From positions 1 through 32,408 of the forward strand of contig APKF01000069.1 of NCBI GenBank assembly GCA_000353875.1: DNA of 32,408 bases. The letters run 5' to 3'. Shown one piece after another: positions 22,776 through 31,176 of this stretch (within the stretch, counting starts at the first letter, position 1; every line of letters starts with the position of its first letter). Both the position numbers and the translations under genes were made by a program. This DNA comes from Candidatus Caldatribacterium californiense OP9-cSCG (GTDB taxonomy: Bacteria > Atribacterota > Atribacteria > Atribacterales > Caldatribacteriaceae). The notes under the pieces were generated by a model that was not told the DNA's origin, did not search any database, and saw only the letters and a program-made list of their open reading frames with translations.

Positions 22776-23900
22776 TTATGCGAAGACTCCGAAACGCCGG
22801 GCTTCATCGTACATAGCGACGATGTTTTCTGGAGGAACGTCTGGCTGAATGTCGTGCACTGCACAGAGCACATATCCCTCAGGGCCGAGGTCCTCGATGC
22901 GGCGACGAACTTCCCGGCGCACGTCCTCTTCAGACCCCCGGGGGAGGACAAAGGTCGTGTCGACGGCCCCCCAGAAACACAGGTCCCTGCCGAAGCGCTC
23001 TTTGAGGACCTTCGTATCCATTCCCTGAGCGGAAACCTGGATGGGGTTGAGAATATCCACCCCGATTTCGATGAGGTCGGGAATGAAGGGAGCGATGCTC
23101 CCGCAGGAGTGGTAGAGGAGCTTCGCCCTGGGTGCCATTTTCTTGAGGTTTTTGAAGTACTCCCTGTGGTATGGTTTCACGATGTCCCGGTAGGTCTTTG
23201 GGCTCATAATGGTGCTCTCGGCGGTGGCCAAATCGTCACCCACGAAGATCACGTCGAGGAACTCTCCGCACTCGGCAAGAAACAGCGAGTACCGCTTGAG
23301 CTGGTATTCGTACATCTTTTCAAGGAGTGCCGTGGCAAAATCCACGTTGCAGACGAGGTCAACGAGGAAATTCTCAAATCCCCGCAGGTACCAGCAGGGC
23401 TCGAAAATCCCCGTGTCAATCATATCCCCCACAAGGAGGTACTTTCCCTCTTTGGCGAGCGCCTCTGCTCGCTCCCGTACCCTCTCAAGGTTCATGGTCT
23501 TTGCAGGGTCCGGCCATTCGTAATCCTCAAGCTCTTCCAGGGTTTTTCCCGCCAGAGGATGCTCCACCATATCGTAGTAGAGCCCGTTTTCGGGCATCCG
23601 GTATTTGATGCCGAATTCGTTGTAGTACGTTCGCTCATCAACCCATCGCTTTTGCGGAAGGGGTTCGGGATGGATGCCCCGGGTATCGATGCCCAGGATT
23701 TCGAGGATCTCCTCGTCCACGAAGACAATCTGGAAGTTCTCCATCATAAGGCGGGTTTCCTTCTCAATCCCAAGATAGGCCTTAAGGTTCTCGTAGGCTT
23801 TCTTCGTGAGGGTGGTGCAGTTCGTCGTTCCAAGGTCCAGAGGAATACGGTCGGGAACTTCATGGTTCAGCGCGCGCAGTGCCCGCTCTCTCGGTGTCAT
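22776..23900 (-). CDS. Uroporphyrinogen decarboxylase (URO-D) family protein
   Basis: This 374-residue TIM-barrel protein belongs to the URO-D/MtaA superfamily. It opens with MTPRERALRALNHEVPDRIP, the usual start of these enzymes, and has FVGDDLA (about 219-225) and YHSCGSI (263-269) with H264 and C266. That H-x-C is the zinc-site half seen in corrinoid:coenzyme M methyltransferase-type members rather than in heme-pathway HemE. The likely role is methyl transfer to or from a corrinoid protein, but no corrinoid protein gene is adjacent. Start ATG 23900 with GGAGGGA upstream; first gene of the long minus-strand operon. Confidence 0.85.
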   Translation of the reverse strand: MTPRERALRALNHEVPDRIPLDLGTTNCTTLTKKAYENLKAYLGIEKETRLMMENFQIVFVDEEILEILGIDTRGIHPEPLPQKRWVDERTYYNEFGIKYRMPENGLYYDMVEHPLAGKTLEELEDYEWPDPAKTMNLERVRERAEALAKEGKYLLVGDMIDTGIFEPCWYLRGFENFLVDLVCNVDFATALLEKMYEYQLKRYSLFLAECGEFLDVIFVGDDLATAESTIMSPKTYRDIVKPYHREYFKNLKKMAPRAKLLYHSCGSIAPFIPDLIEIGVDILNPIQVSAQGMDTKVLKERFGRDLCFWGAVDTTFVLPRGSEEDVRREVRRRIEDLGPEGYVLCAVHDIQPDVPPENIVAMYDEARRFGVFA

Positions 23901-23932
23901 AGCACTCCCTCCAGAGCATGCAACTAAAAAGA

Positions 23933-23941
23933 ATTATACCA
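23933..23941 (-). promoter_or_regulatory. Extended -10 promoter for the URO-D/TrkH/Rnf operon
   Basis: The minus strand reads TGGTATAAT, a consensus TATAAT with the TGn extension, 33 bp upstream of the first start codon of the operon. No good -35 box is present at 17 bp, which fits extended -10 promoters. Confidence 0.6.
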
Positions 23942-23983
23942 CACAGGAACGTTTCAGAAAGCTCTTTCGAAAAACGCCCCACA

Positions 23984-23992
23984 TGGTACAAT
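23984..23992 (+). promoter_or_regulatory. Extended -10 promoter for the winged-helix/cheW pair
   Basis: TGGTACAAT matches five of six -10 positions and has the TGn extension. It lies 86 bp upstream of ATG 24079 and faces away from the minus-strand promoter 42 bp to its left. The -35 region is weak. Confidence 0.5.
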
Positions 23993-24078
23993 GGAGACTA
24001 AAGTCCTGCGGATTTCATCCGATAGGAATGAAAGGAAGGGGTGTCCTGGTGCTTCTTGTTGCCGGCGGCGAGGAGACT

Positions 24079-24258
24079 ATGAGCCCCAGGGAGCTCGTGC
24101 TTTCTGCTTTCGAGGAGGCGGTCTTCCTCCAGGACCTTGTGGCACGGGTAGGGTTACCTCTTCCAGTGGTGTGGGAAATTGTCCTGAGCCTGGAGAAGGA
24201 GGGGAAGGTGACGTACTTCTCCTGGCGGGGAAAAACCGTGATCGTAAAGAGGAGGTGA
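24079..24258 (+). CDS. Small winged-helix DNA-binding protein
   Basis: This 59-residue protein has the shape of a minimal winged helix: a helix (ELVLSAFEEA), a helix-turn-helix pair (FLQDLVARVGLPLPVVWEIVLSLEKEG) and a wing hairpin (KVTYFSWRGKTVIVKRR). ATG 24079 follows GAGGAG; ATG 24028 would add 17 residues but has a poorly spaced ribosome-binding site. It precedes cheW by five bases and is probably co-transcribed with it. A role as transcriptional regulator of its own divergent promoter region is possible. Confidence 0.65.
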   Translation: MSPRELVLSAFEEAVFLQDLVARVGLPLPVVWEIVLSLEKEGKVTYFSWRGKTVIVKRR

Positions 24259-24263
24259 GGTGT

Positions 24264-24737
24264 ATGCCTCAGGAACTGCAGCTTGTCGCCTTTCAGCTTG
24301 CTCAGGAAGTGTATGGGGTGGATATCGCCCAGGTCCAGGAAATCATCAGGATGCAGCCCATCACCAGAGTCCCCGGAGCTCCCGACTTCGTTGAAGGGGT
24401 GATCAACCTCCGGGGCCGGGTCATTCCGGTCATCGACCTCCGCAAGCGTTTCCACCTTCCCAAGGGTGAAGAGACCAAGTCCACCCGTATCATCGTCGTT
24501 GACGTCCCCCCGCACACGGTTGGCATGATTGTGGACAGCGTCGACGAGGTCCTCCGCTTGAGCGAAGACAAGATTGAACCGCCCTCGCCCCTTATTGCCT
24601 CCATTGACACCGAGTACATCAAGGGGGTGGGGAAACTCGAAGGGAAACTCCTCATTCTTCTTGACCTTGCCAAGGTCCTGACCAAAGAGGAGAAATACGC
24701 CCTTGAGGACCTGAAGGGGACTCTGGAGAAGGCCTAA
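24264..24737 (+). CDS. cheW: CheW chemotaxis adaptor protein
   Basis: This 157-residue CheW couples chemoreceptors to the CheA kinase. It begins with the beta-strand LQLVAFQLAQEVYGVDIAQV and has the hallmark NLRGRVIPVIDLR (48-60), then TRIIVVD and VGMIVDSVDEVL, followed by a final YIKGVGKLEGKLLILLDLAKVL. Length and order are typical. ATG 24264 is preceded by GGAGGTG. No other che gene is in the window. Its end overlaps the convergent channel gene by four bases. Confidence 0.93.
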   Translation: MPQELQLVAFQLAQEVYGVDIAQVQEIIRMQPITRVPGAPDFVEGVINLRGRVIPVIDLRKRFHLPKGEETKSTRIIVVDVPPHTVGMIVDSVDEVLRLSEDKIEPPSPLIASIDTEYIKGVGKLEGKLLILLDLAKVLTKEEKYALEDLKGTLEKA

Positions 24738-25732
24738 AGAGCAAGCTTCTGGAGCTCCAGGATTTTCTCGGTTCTCCCAAGGACAATCAGTGTGTCCTGG
24801 GGACCAAGGCGAGTGTTGCCCTGGGGGTTAAAGAGGAAGCTTCCTTTTTCTCTATCCCTGATGGCCACAACGAGGATGCCAAACCTCTCCGGGAGGTTGG
24901 CCTCCCCAAGGGTTTTCCCGCAAAGAGGCGATTGCGGCTGGATTTCGATTTCCTCGATGGCGAGGTCCAGCGTCTCGCTGCGAAGGAGAAGATCGAGGAA
25001 AAACGAGGCCTGGGGTCGTAAGGCTGCGGCAGCCAGGCGCAGTGCGCCAATTTTCTGGGGACAGATGACGTAGTCGGCACCGGCACGGCGAAGAATTTCC
25101 AGGGATTCGGGGGCAATGGCCCGGGCCACAATCCGAAGGTGAGGATTGAGATGCCTGGCGGTGAGGGTGATGTAGACGTTCTCCGGGTCACTCCCCACGA
25201 GAGCCAGAAGCCCTCGGGCCCGCTCGATTCCTGCTTCTTTAAGGATTTCCTCCTGGGTGGCGTCACCCTCAAGGAAAGGAAGGTCAGGGTGCAGAAGCAT
25301 CGCCCGTTCGATTTTCTCCCGGTCTTTCTCGATGACCACGTACGGAACGCGGGATCGAACGAAGTACTCCACCACCTCACTCCCCACCACCCCGCATCCG
25401 CAGATGATGAAATGCCCCCTGATGGTTTTGAGCATCCGCTTCACCTCCTGCCTTCGCCAGTACTCACCGAGTTTCCCCTCAGAAAGTAGCCTCACCAGGG
25501 AGGACACGCCGTACGTCACGGTGAGCACCCCTGACCCCACGATGCCGATGGTAAAGGTTCGTCCCGCAGGGCTTAAGGGACGGACCTCTCCGAACCCCAC
25601 GGTGGTCAGGGTGATAATCGTCATGTAGAGGGCGTCGAAGAAGGACCACCGCTCGATGAGGACGTACCCCAAACTCCCCCCAAGGACCAGGCCCAGAATG
25701 ATACCACCAAGGATGAGAAACTGCCGGATCAT
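24734..25732 (-). CDS. Potassium channel with TrkA (RCK) regulatory domains
   Basis: This 332-residue protein joins a two-helix pore domain to a cytoplasmic RCK module, as in MthK and GsuK channels. Residues 1-80 have two membrane helices around the selectivity filter TLTTVGFGE (41-49). The TrkA-N Rossmann domain begins HFIICGCGVVGSEV (107-120) with E135 at the end of the second strand, which suggests NAD(H)-type or nucleotide binding. A TrkA-C domain (about 245-332) closes the protein. Start ATG 25732 overlaps the preceding stop by four bases. It is the last gene of the right-hand minus-strand operon. Confidence 0.92.
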   Translation of the reverse strand: MIRQFLILGGIILGLVLGGSLGYVLIERWSFFDALYMTIITLTTVGFGEVRPLSPAGRTFTIGIVGSGVLTVTYGVSSLVRLLSEGKLGEYWRRQEVKRMLKTIRGHFIICGCGVVGSEVVEYFVRSRVPYVVIEKDREKIERAMLLHPDLPFLEGDATQEEILKEAGIERARGLLALVGSDPENVYITLTARHLNPHLRIVARAIAPESLEILRRAGADYVICPQKIGALRLAAAALRPQASFFLDLLLRSETLDLAIEEIEIQPQSPLCGKTLGEANLPERFGILVVAIRDREKGSFLFNPQGNTRLGPQDTLIVLGRTEKILELQKLAL

Positions 25733-27270
25733 GGCGTATCTGTTTCTCGCCGAAAATCGAGAGGATCAAAGGGTTCCTCTTCGTCAAAGAGGCTCTCGCT
25801 TCGCCGGGGTTTGTCGAATCCTGAGAAATTCACGGCGACAAAGAGGTTCCCTTCAGGATCGGAGAACGAGAGCTCCAGGCTGACACAATCCTCGATGTTC
25901 CGGCGCAAGAAGTACCGTTTCTCCGTAAGGGCCCCCTTTTCCAGGGAGTACACCCCCTCCATCCCCAGGGACATTTCCTCACTTCCTATACCAATGCCGA
26001 ACGTCCAGTCCCTGAAGGCCCCGGCATTCAGATCGTACCGCCCCCGGAGGCGAAGGAAGCTCTCTTCTGCGTTTCCCAGGAGGCACTCAAGGGTGAGGGT
26101 GGACTCTCCTGTGGGGTCGAAGAAGAAGGGAGACGCCTCCCCTTCCACGAAACGCCATCGGAAGCGGGTCCAGAACTCCGGAGAGAGGTTCTTTTCCCAG
26201 AATACCTCTGCACCCCACCGCATGGTGTGCTCTCTGCTCCCAAAAAGCGTTCCCCACCCAAAAACAGCAGCACCGGCGTTGTCTCCCTTCAAAGAGAGGT
26301 TCAAGCGGGCGTCGAAACGGGTGTCCTGCACGGTTTCGGTGGCGAAGTATCCGTAGCTCAGTTTGCCCGAAAGGGTGAGGGAACCTCCTGCGGACTTTTC
26401 GAAGGAGGCCACAATCTGGGGAGAGCGGGAAAGGGTGTGCGAGTCGACCTCCTCGTTGTGGGTACTCAGGAGAGACAGAGAGAAATCGCCGCTTCGCAGA
26501 GTAGCCACTGCTCCGAATGAGTCCTCGCCCGAAAAACGGGTATCCCAGAAGACCCATCCGGTGAAGGAATCCCCCGCAAAAACGAGGTCCGTCTGGAACT
26601 TTTGCCCTCTCCGGCTCCCCAGGGTGTACCGGGCAAGGAAAAGCGCTTCCGGGGATAGGGCATACTCGTAGCGGAAACCCGTGTACCACCCTTTCTCCCG
26701 GGAAAAACCAAAAGCAGGAAGGAGGAACCCTCCTTTTTCGGCGAAGGTTCGGGTATACCAGGGAATTTCCAGGATTTTCTTCTCCCGAACGTACAGGGCA
26801 AGCCCCTTGATGACCACTTTCCCCTCAGGAAACACTGTCGCTTCTTCCGCCCGAAGACTCACAAGAGGCGGTTCTCTCCTGCATCCCGTGCAGAGAATGC
26901 CCTCTCCGCGCCAGGTTCCTGCTGTGTACTCCAGACGTTTCCCCCGAAAGAACAGCTCCCCTCTCTCCCCAAGATCATACGTGAGTGAGGCGTTTTCCAC
27001 AAACCCCTGACGTCGGGCAAAGGAGTAATGCAGCACCTCTCCCCGTACCTTCGCGCTTCCCCAGGAGGCCTCGAAAGGGGTGTCGACGAAAAGCTCAAGC
27101 GCAGGGATAGAGAAACGGATGTGCTCAGTGGTGAGGGCAAAATCTCCCCACGCCACCGTTACTCCCCCCAGGGCCTCAAGGACCTCGCCGGCCTCATCGT
27201 ACAGGAGAGTTGCTGCTTTGATGTGGATACCCTCCTCGGCAAAGAGGAGGGGTGTCCACAGAAAGAGCAA
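25729..27270 (-). CDS. LptD/OstA-like outer-membrane beta-barrel protein
   Basis: This 513-residue protein starts at TTG 27270, whose first residues (LFLWTPLLFA) look like the end of a signal peptide. The frame is coding-like for a few residues upstream (KAAWTVAL), so the true start may be a non-canonical codon further 5'. An OstA-type domain (about 15-120) is followed by CTGC (about 122-125), which resembles the cysteine pair of LptD, then amphipathic beta strands to the end with many aromatic-alternating segments. It is shorter than typical LptD (about 700-800). It implies an outer membrane; the barrel assignment is from strand pattern, not a search. Confidence 0.6.
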   Translation of the reverse strand: MLFLWTPLLFAEEGIHIKAATLLYDEAGEVLEALGGVTVAWGDFALTTEHIRFSIPALELFVDTPFEASWGSAKVRGEVLHYSFARRQGFVENASLTYDLGERGELFFRGKRLEYTAGTWRGEGILCTGCRREPPLVSLRAEEATVFPEGKVVIKGLALYVREKKILEIPWYTRTFAEKGGFLLPAFGFSREKGWYTGFRYEYALSPEALFLARYTLGSRRGQKFQTDLVFAGDSFTGWVFWDTRFSGEDSFGAVATLRSGDFSLSLLSTHNEEVDSHTLSRSPQIVASFEKSAGGSLTLSGKLSYGYFATETVQDTRFDARLNLSLKGDNAGAAVFGWGTLFGSREHTMRWGAEVFWEKNLSPEFWTRFRWRFVEGEASPFFFDPTGESTLTLECLLGNAEESFLRLRGRYDLNAGAFRDWTFGIGIGSEEMSLGMEGVYSLEKGALTEKRYFLRRNIEDCVSLELSFSDPEGNLFVAVNFSGFDKPRRSESLFDEEEPFDPLDFRRETDTP

Positions 27271-27272
27271 AG

Positions 27273-28052
27273 CTACTGTCCACGCTGCCTTTTGAGCTCT
27301 TCGAGACGCTCCTGGACCCTCCTCTCCTCTTCCTCGAGTTGCCTCAGGTTCTCTTCAAGTTGCTTTTTCCGGTACTCCAGGTCCTTTAGACGTTCCTCAA
27401 GGCGGAGGATTTCCTCTTCAAGAACGGGTTTCCACTCCGGCCGGGAGAAGTCGGGAGGAATGTAGGGAAAATCAAAGCGAAGCTCAACCTCGTGGGCGAA
27501 GAGCGAGGCTTCAGGCGAGAGCTGGCTCAGGTGGAGCACAATGTACCTGGTTTCAGGAGTGATGAAGGGATTGCCGTCTTTGTCGAAACGGGGGAAGTAA
27601 ATTTTCCCGGTGAATTCCCGGAGAATCTTTTCCTCAAACCCCCTGTCGTAGTCGGCAGGGAAAATCTTGCGGCCTCTGTCGTCCACAAGGTAGGTGTTCT
27701 GGGCAAAGCGCAGAGGGTAGAGGGGAGCCCCCTTGAGTTTCTTCAGGGTGACCTCGAAAACGAGGTACCGGTTGAGGCGTTCTCGCTGGATGAAGTCCCG
27801 ATGGTACGCAAGCTCCTCTTCAGAAGAGAGGAGGTTCTCCTTGCCGTACTTTGCCACCCAGGCCTGGGTCACCTCTTCGTTCCAGAAAAGGGCCGAAACG
27901 GCAAAGCTCTCCCGGACGGTGACCGAACGGGTCCACCGGGCCACCGTATCTTTGTAGATTTTCTCGTAGTCTCTGGTTTCCGATTTTGCGGCGGAAAACC
28001 CAAGACACAGGACACAGAGAGCAAAAAGGACACTCGTGGCTAAGCGTCTCAT
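27273..28052 (-). CDS. Secreted protein of unknown function with coiled-coil tail
   Basis: This 259-residue protein has a signal peptide (RRLATSVLFALCVLCLGFSAAKS, cleavage near residue 22). The middle (about 90-200) is beta-rich with charged loops. The last 60 residues form a glutamate/leucine-rich coiled coil (LEERLKDLEYRKKQLEENL). It starts at ATG 28052 with GGAGAGGTGA upstream and ends two bases before the next gene. No family is recognised. Its position between the LptD-like gene and another secreted protein suggests envelope function. Confidence 0.75.
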   Translation of the reverse strand: MRRLATSVLFALCVLCLGFSAAKSETRDYEKIYKDTVARWTRSVTVRESFAVSALFWNEEVTQAWVAKYGKENLLSSEEELAYHRDFIQRERLNRYLVFEVTLKKLKGAPLYPLRFAQNTYLVDDRGRKIFPADYDRGFEEKILREFTGKIYFPRFDKDGNPFITPETRYIVLHLSQLSPEASLFAHEVELRFDFPYIPPDFSRPEWKPVLEEEILRLEERLKDLEYRKKQLEENLRQLEEEERRVQERLEELKRQRGQ

Positions 28053-28065
28053 GGCTCACCTCTCC

Positions 28066-29154
28066 TTACCATTCTTCGAAAGGTTGTACTTCAATTTCCA
28101 CCTGGGGGGCTGGAGTAACCTCGGGGGAAACCTCCCCGGTTTCGGGGAGTTCCTCAATGCCCTCGCTCTCCTCGGAAATCGAGGGGAGAGGAGTGGCCGG
28201 CGGGAATGCCTCCTCAGTCTTTTCGAAATGCGGAACCTCTAAGGGTCCTGCGACCTCCCGGTCTTCCGCGACCTCGAGGTAGAACTGTTTCCCCTTTTCT
28301 ACTCTCGCCGGTTCCCCCTGGACGAAGACTCCGGCAACGGCTCCCACGGGGCCGAAGATGGCGAGTCCAGCGATGCTTGCTCCCACCGCGTACGCTAGGG
28401 CCTTGTTCTCCTGGATGGCCCGCTCACCCATGGTGAGGGGGATGGGAGTTCCATCAACGGCCTCCACGGTCCCAAAGTCGATTTCAATCCGTCCTGGTCT
28501 CCCGAAAGCTCCCCGCCGGCGGACTTTCACGATTTTGCCCTGGCCCCGGGTGTTTCTGGCGATGACCAGCACCCCCTCAATCCGCACATCCTCCAGGACC
28601 ACGTAAGGCACTGGGTCCCCCGCTTCGTTCCGTTCGGAGTTGAGCTCGGTCTCCAAAGCCACTTTCACCAGGGTTTCTCTGGGGACGAGAACGGTGAAGC
28701 TTGCGGCTTTCGTGGGGTCCACGCAGGTCCGGTAAAGCCGGTCCACCCGAACGCCAATGGGGTCGCTGCTTGCCACGCCAAAGATCAGGCGCTCCAGTTC
28801 CTCGAGTTCGGCAAGGAGCACACCGCTTTTTGGCGGTTCTGAACGGAGGGTGAGGCGAATAGCCCGCATTTTGAAGGCCAGAGAGGGCTCATCCTCTGTG
28901 CCGTCGAGAATGAAGGTTTTCAGCCGCCCCACCCGCTCCATGAGTGTTCCGGAAAGAGTATCTCCGGTGAGGTCTTTCTCAATCTTCTCCACCCGGGCGA
29001 GGACACTGCCGCTTTGGGGCGTCCCGTAGAGGACTTTCTCCATTTCCTCAAGGTCCCGCACGATTGGCGAGACCACCGTCCCTTCCTGGGCGTAGGCCAG
29101 AACCACCGAAAAAAGGAATACCCAGAGCACCGCAAAGCCAAAAACCCTTCGCAT
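28066..29154 (-). CDS. Secreted protein with degenerate repeats and a membrane-spanning segment
   Basis: This 362-residue protein has a signal peptide (about 1-22). Residues 30-140 hold three degenerate units of about 35 residues with the pattern YG-x(4)-G-x-L-x(2)-R-V-x(2)-L-x(3)-L (for example LYGTPQSGSVLARVEKIEKD and LSGTLMERVGRL). A beta-rich domain (about 150-260) follows, then a glycine/alanine-rich hydrophobic helix (AVGASIAGLAIFGPVGAVAG) and a proline/glutamate-rich tail. No family is recognised; such repeats occur in secreted proteins of Synergistetes-type bacteria. It lies between the diguanylate cyclase and another secreted protein. Confidence 0.75.
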   Translation of the reverse strand: MRRVFGFAVLWVFLFSVVLAYAQEGTVVSPIVRDLEEMEKVLYGTPQSGSVLARVEKIEKDLTGDTLSGTLMERVGRLKTFILDGTEDEPSLAFKMRAIRLTLRSEPPKSGVLLAELEELERLIFGVASSDPIGVRVDRLYRTCVDPTKAASFTVLVPRETLVKVALETELNSERNEAGDPVPYVVLEDVRIEGVLVIARNTRGQGKIVKVRRRGAFGRPGRIEIDFGTVEAVDGTPIPLTMGERAIQENKALAYAVGASIAGLAIFGPVGAVAGVFVQGEPARVEKGKQFYLEVAEDREVAGPLEVPHFEKTEEAFPPATPLPSISEESEGIEELPETGEVSPEVTPAPQVEIEVQPFEEW

Positions 29155-30137
29155 TATGCGTCACGCTCCTTTGCTGTCCACGCTCTTTCCCGAAGCTCCT
29201 CAAAAGCCACCACCCGGTTTCGCCCTCCCTTTTTGGCCTCGTACAGCGCACGATCTGCCCGGGTGAAGAGGTCTGTAGCGCTTCTTGCGTGTTCCCGGCC
29301 GCAGACGCCGCAGGAAACCGTCACCACTTTGGCTATCGGGCTTTTGGGGTGAGGAAAAGACCGTTCCTCAACGTTTTTCCTGAGGCGCTCGGCCACCACC
29401 AGGCCCTCTTCTTCCCGGGCGCCGAAGCAGAGGACCACGAACTCCTCTCCACCGAAGCGGGACACGAAATCCCCACCCCGCACAGAGTGCAAAAAAACCT
29501 GCGCAAGGGACTGCAAAAGCTCATCTCCCTTGTGGTGTCCGAGGGCGTCGTTGTAGTGTTTGAAGTGGTCAATGTCGATGACGATGAGGGCGTAAGGGGT
29601 CCCGTAGCGGAGGTGATTGGCCTCTATCTCCGCAAGGCGCTGGTCAAAGGAACGACGGTTGGGAATATCGGTGAGGGCATCAAAGAAAGCCAGATGTTCC
29701 AGCTCGGCGGTGAGCTCCTCGAGTTTGCGGTTCTTCTCCTCAAGCTCCCTCAGGTACCTGCGGAGCTTCGCATGGGTCCTGACCCGGGCTAAGAGCTCCT
29801 GAGGGTGGATGGGTTTGACCAGGTAATCGTTCCCTCCCACCTCAAAACTCTTCACCCTGGCGTCCTGCGTTTCAAGGGCCGTGAGGAAAATGACCGGCAG
29901 GTGGGCAAGCTCGGGATGCATCCTGAGCTTGCGGCATAAAGTGAACCCATCAGTGTCTGGAAGGACGACGTCAAGGAGCAGAACATCGGCCGTTTCAAGG
30001 TCCTTGCAGGCCAGAAGTTCCCGACCGTCGGGAAGGGTCGTCACGGTGAACCCTTCCCGCTCGAGGATGTTTTTCACGAGGTAGCGGATGAACTGGGAGT
30101 CGTCGACAACAATAACCTTCCCTTCCGTGTCACCCAT
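29154..30137 (-). CDS. Response regulator with GGDEF domain (diguanylate cyclase, PleD-like)
   Basis: This 327-residue protein makes cyclic di-GMP under control of a phosphorylated receiver domain. The REC domain (about 7-120) has the acidic pair D12/D13, phosphoacceptor D56 and K108 in VKPI. A short coiled linker (about 125-145) leads to the GGDEF domain (about 150-320). The active-site motif is GGEEF (229-233), a functional variant, and the inhibitory site RGGD (220-223) is intact five residues upstream, so product inhibition is likely. It starts at ATG 30137, overlapping the activase gene by eight bases. No EAL or PilZ gene is in the window. Confidence 0.93.
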   Translation of the reverse strand: MGDTEGKVIVVDDSQFIRYLVKNILEREGFTVTTLPDGRELLACKDLETADVLLLDVVLPDTDGFTLCRKLRMHPELAHLPVIFLTALETQDARVKSFEVGGNDYLVKPIHPQELLARVRTHAKLRRYLRELEEKNRKLEELTAELEHLAFFDALTDIPNRRSFDQRLAEIEANHLRYGTPYALIVIDIDHFKHYNDALGHHKGDELLQSLAQVFLHSVRGGDFVSRFGGEEFVVLCFGAREEEGLVVAERLRKNVEERSFPHPKSPIAKVVTVSCGVCGREHARSATDLFTRADRALYEAKKGGRNRVVAFEELRERAWTAKERDA

Positions 30138-31176
30138 GCATGGCGCACCTTTCTGTGGAACACCCCGGATATGATGAGAGGGAGGGGAGGTTTTCGTCCT
30201 CTTCCTCGCAGCGAACCGTGGCCGTCTCTGGGGTCCATTTGCCGCAGCGGCTGCCCCAGAGGGCTTTCACCCGGTCGTCTTCCTTGAGAACCACAATCTC
30301 ACAGGCGTTGGGACAGTCGGTGCAGATGAAGCTCCGGCTTTTGAAGTTCCGTTCCACAACCGAGAACCCCTGGAAGGCCGTTTTCTGAGGGGCGTATTCC
30401 ATGGCAAGAATTGCCGCACCCCATGCCCCCATGACGCCGTGCTCTGGAGGGACGATGATGCGCTTTTTCCCTCCAAAGAAGTCCCGGAAGGCCTGCACCA
30501 TTCCCTGGTTGGCAGCCACACCCCCTTGGAAAACGATGGGGTCTTCAATCTCCCGTCCTGAGGCGAGGTTGTTGATGAAGTTCCGCACCAGGGCCTCGCA
30601 GAGCCCTTTCACAATCTCCGCTTTTCCAAAGCCCAGCTGTTGCTTGTGAATCATGTCCGACTCGGCGAACACGGTGCAGCGCCCCGCAATCCGGACCGAC
30701 TGCCTGGCCTGGAGGGCGAGTTTCCCAAACTCCTCAATGGGGACGTTGAGACGAACCGCCTGGTGCTCCAGGAACGACCCGGTTCCGGCAGCACAGACGG
30801 TGTTCATGGCAAAGTCCTCGACGACGCCGTTGCGGATGATGATGAGCTTGGAATCCTGCCCACCGATTTCGAAAACCGTCCGCACATCAGGAACCCGGGT
30901 GATGGCGGCCACAGCGTGGGCGGTGATTTCGTTTTTCACGATGTCGGCGCCCACAATGACCCCGGCCAGGTGCCGGGCACTTCCCGTGGTGCCCACACCC
31001 CGAATGACCCCTCCCTGGGGCATGCGGTGCTCGATGTAGCGCAGACCCTCTTTCAGAGCGGCGATGGGGTCGCCGCTTGTCCTGAGGTAACAGCTTGCCA
31101 GGATGCGCTTCTCTCTATCCATGAGTACGAATTTCGTGGTCACCGAACCCACATCAACTCCGAGAAAGAGATCCAT
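30130..31176 (-). CDS. 2-hydroxyacyl-CoA dehydratase activase (BadF/BadG/HgdC ATPase family)
   Basis: This 348-residue ASKHA-fold ATPase transfers one electron to a 2-hydroxyacyl-CoA dehydratase-type enzyme with ATP hydrolysis. The phosphate loop is GVDVGSVTTK (6-15); EIGGQDSK (103-110) is the second signature. C128 (in NTVCAAGTGS) and C167 (in AGRCTVF) should hold the [4Fe-4S] cluster at the homodimer interface. The C-terminal 80 residues carry extra cysteines (CTDCPNAC, SRCGKW and CSTERC), longer than the classical HgdC activator (about 260 residues). It overlaps the downstream dehydratase-family gene's stop by 23 bases. Confidence 0.92.
   Translation of the reverse strand: MDLFLGVDVGSVTTKFVLMDREKRILASCYLRTSGDPIAALKEGLRYIEHRMPQGGVIRGVGTTGSARHLAGVIVGADIVKNEITAHAVAAITRVPDVRTVFEIGGQDSKLIIIRNGVVEDFAMNTVCAAGTGSFLEHQAVRLNVPIEEFGKLALQARQSVRIAGRCTVFAESDMIHKQQLGFGKAEIVKGLCEALVRNFINNLASGREIEDPIVFQGGVAANQGMVQAFRDFFGGKKRIIVPPEHGVMGAWGAAILAMEYAPQKTAFQGFSVVERNFKSRSFICTDCPNACEIVVLKEDDRVKALWGSRCGKWTPETATVRCEEEDENLPSLSSYPGCSTERCAMHG

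Noticed and set aside
21760-22848. Long plus-strand ORF (362 codons) opposite the TrkH gene
   Set aside because: Arginine/threonine/proline-rich antisense shadow of a clear membrane protein gene.
22854-23927. Long plus-strand ORF (357 codons) opposite the URO-D gene
   Set aside because: Antisense frame of a well-supported gene; no family pattern and no ribosome-binding site.
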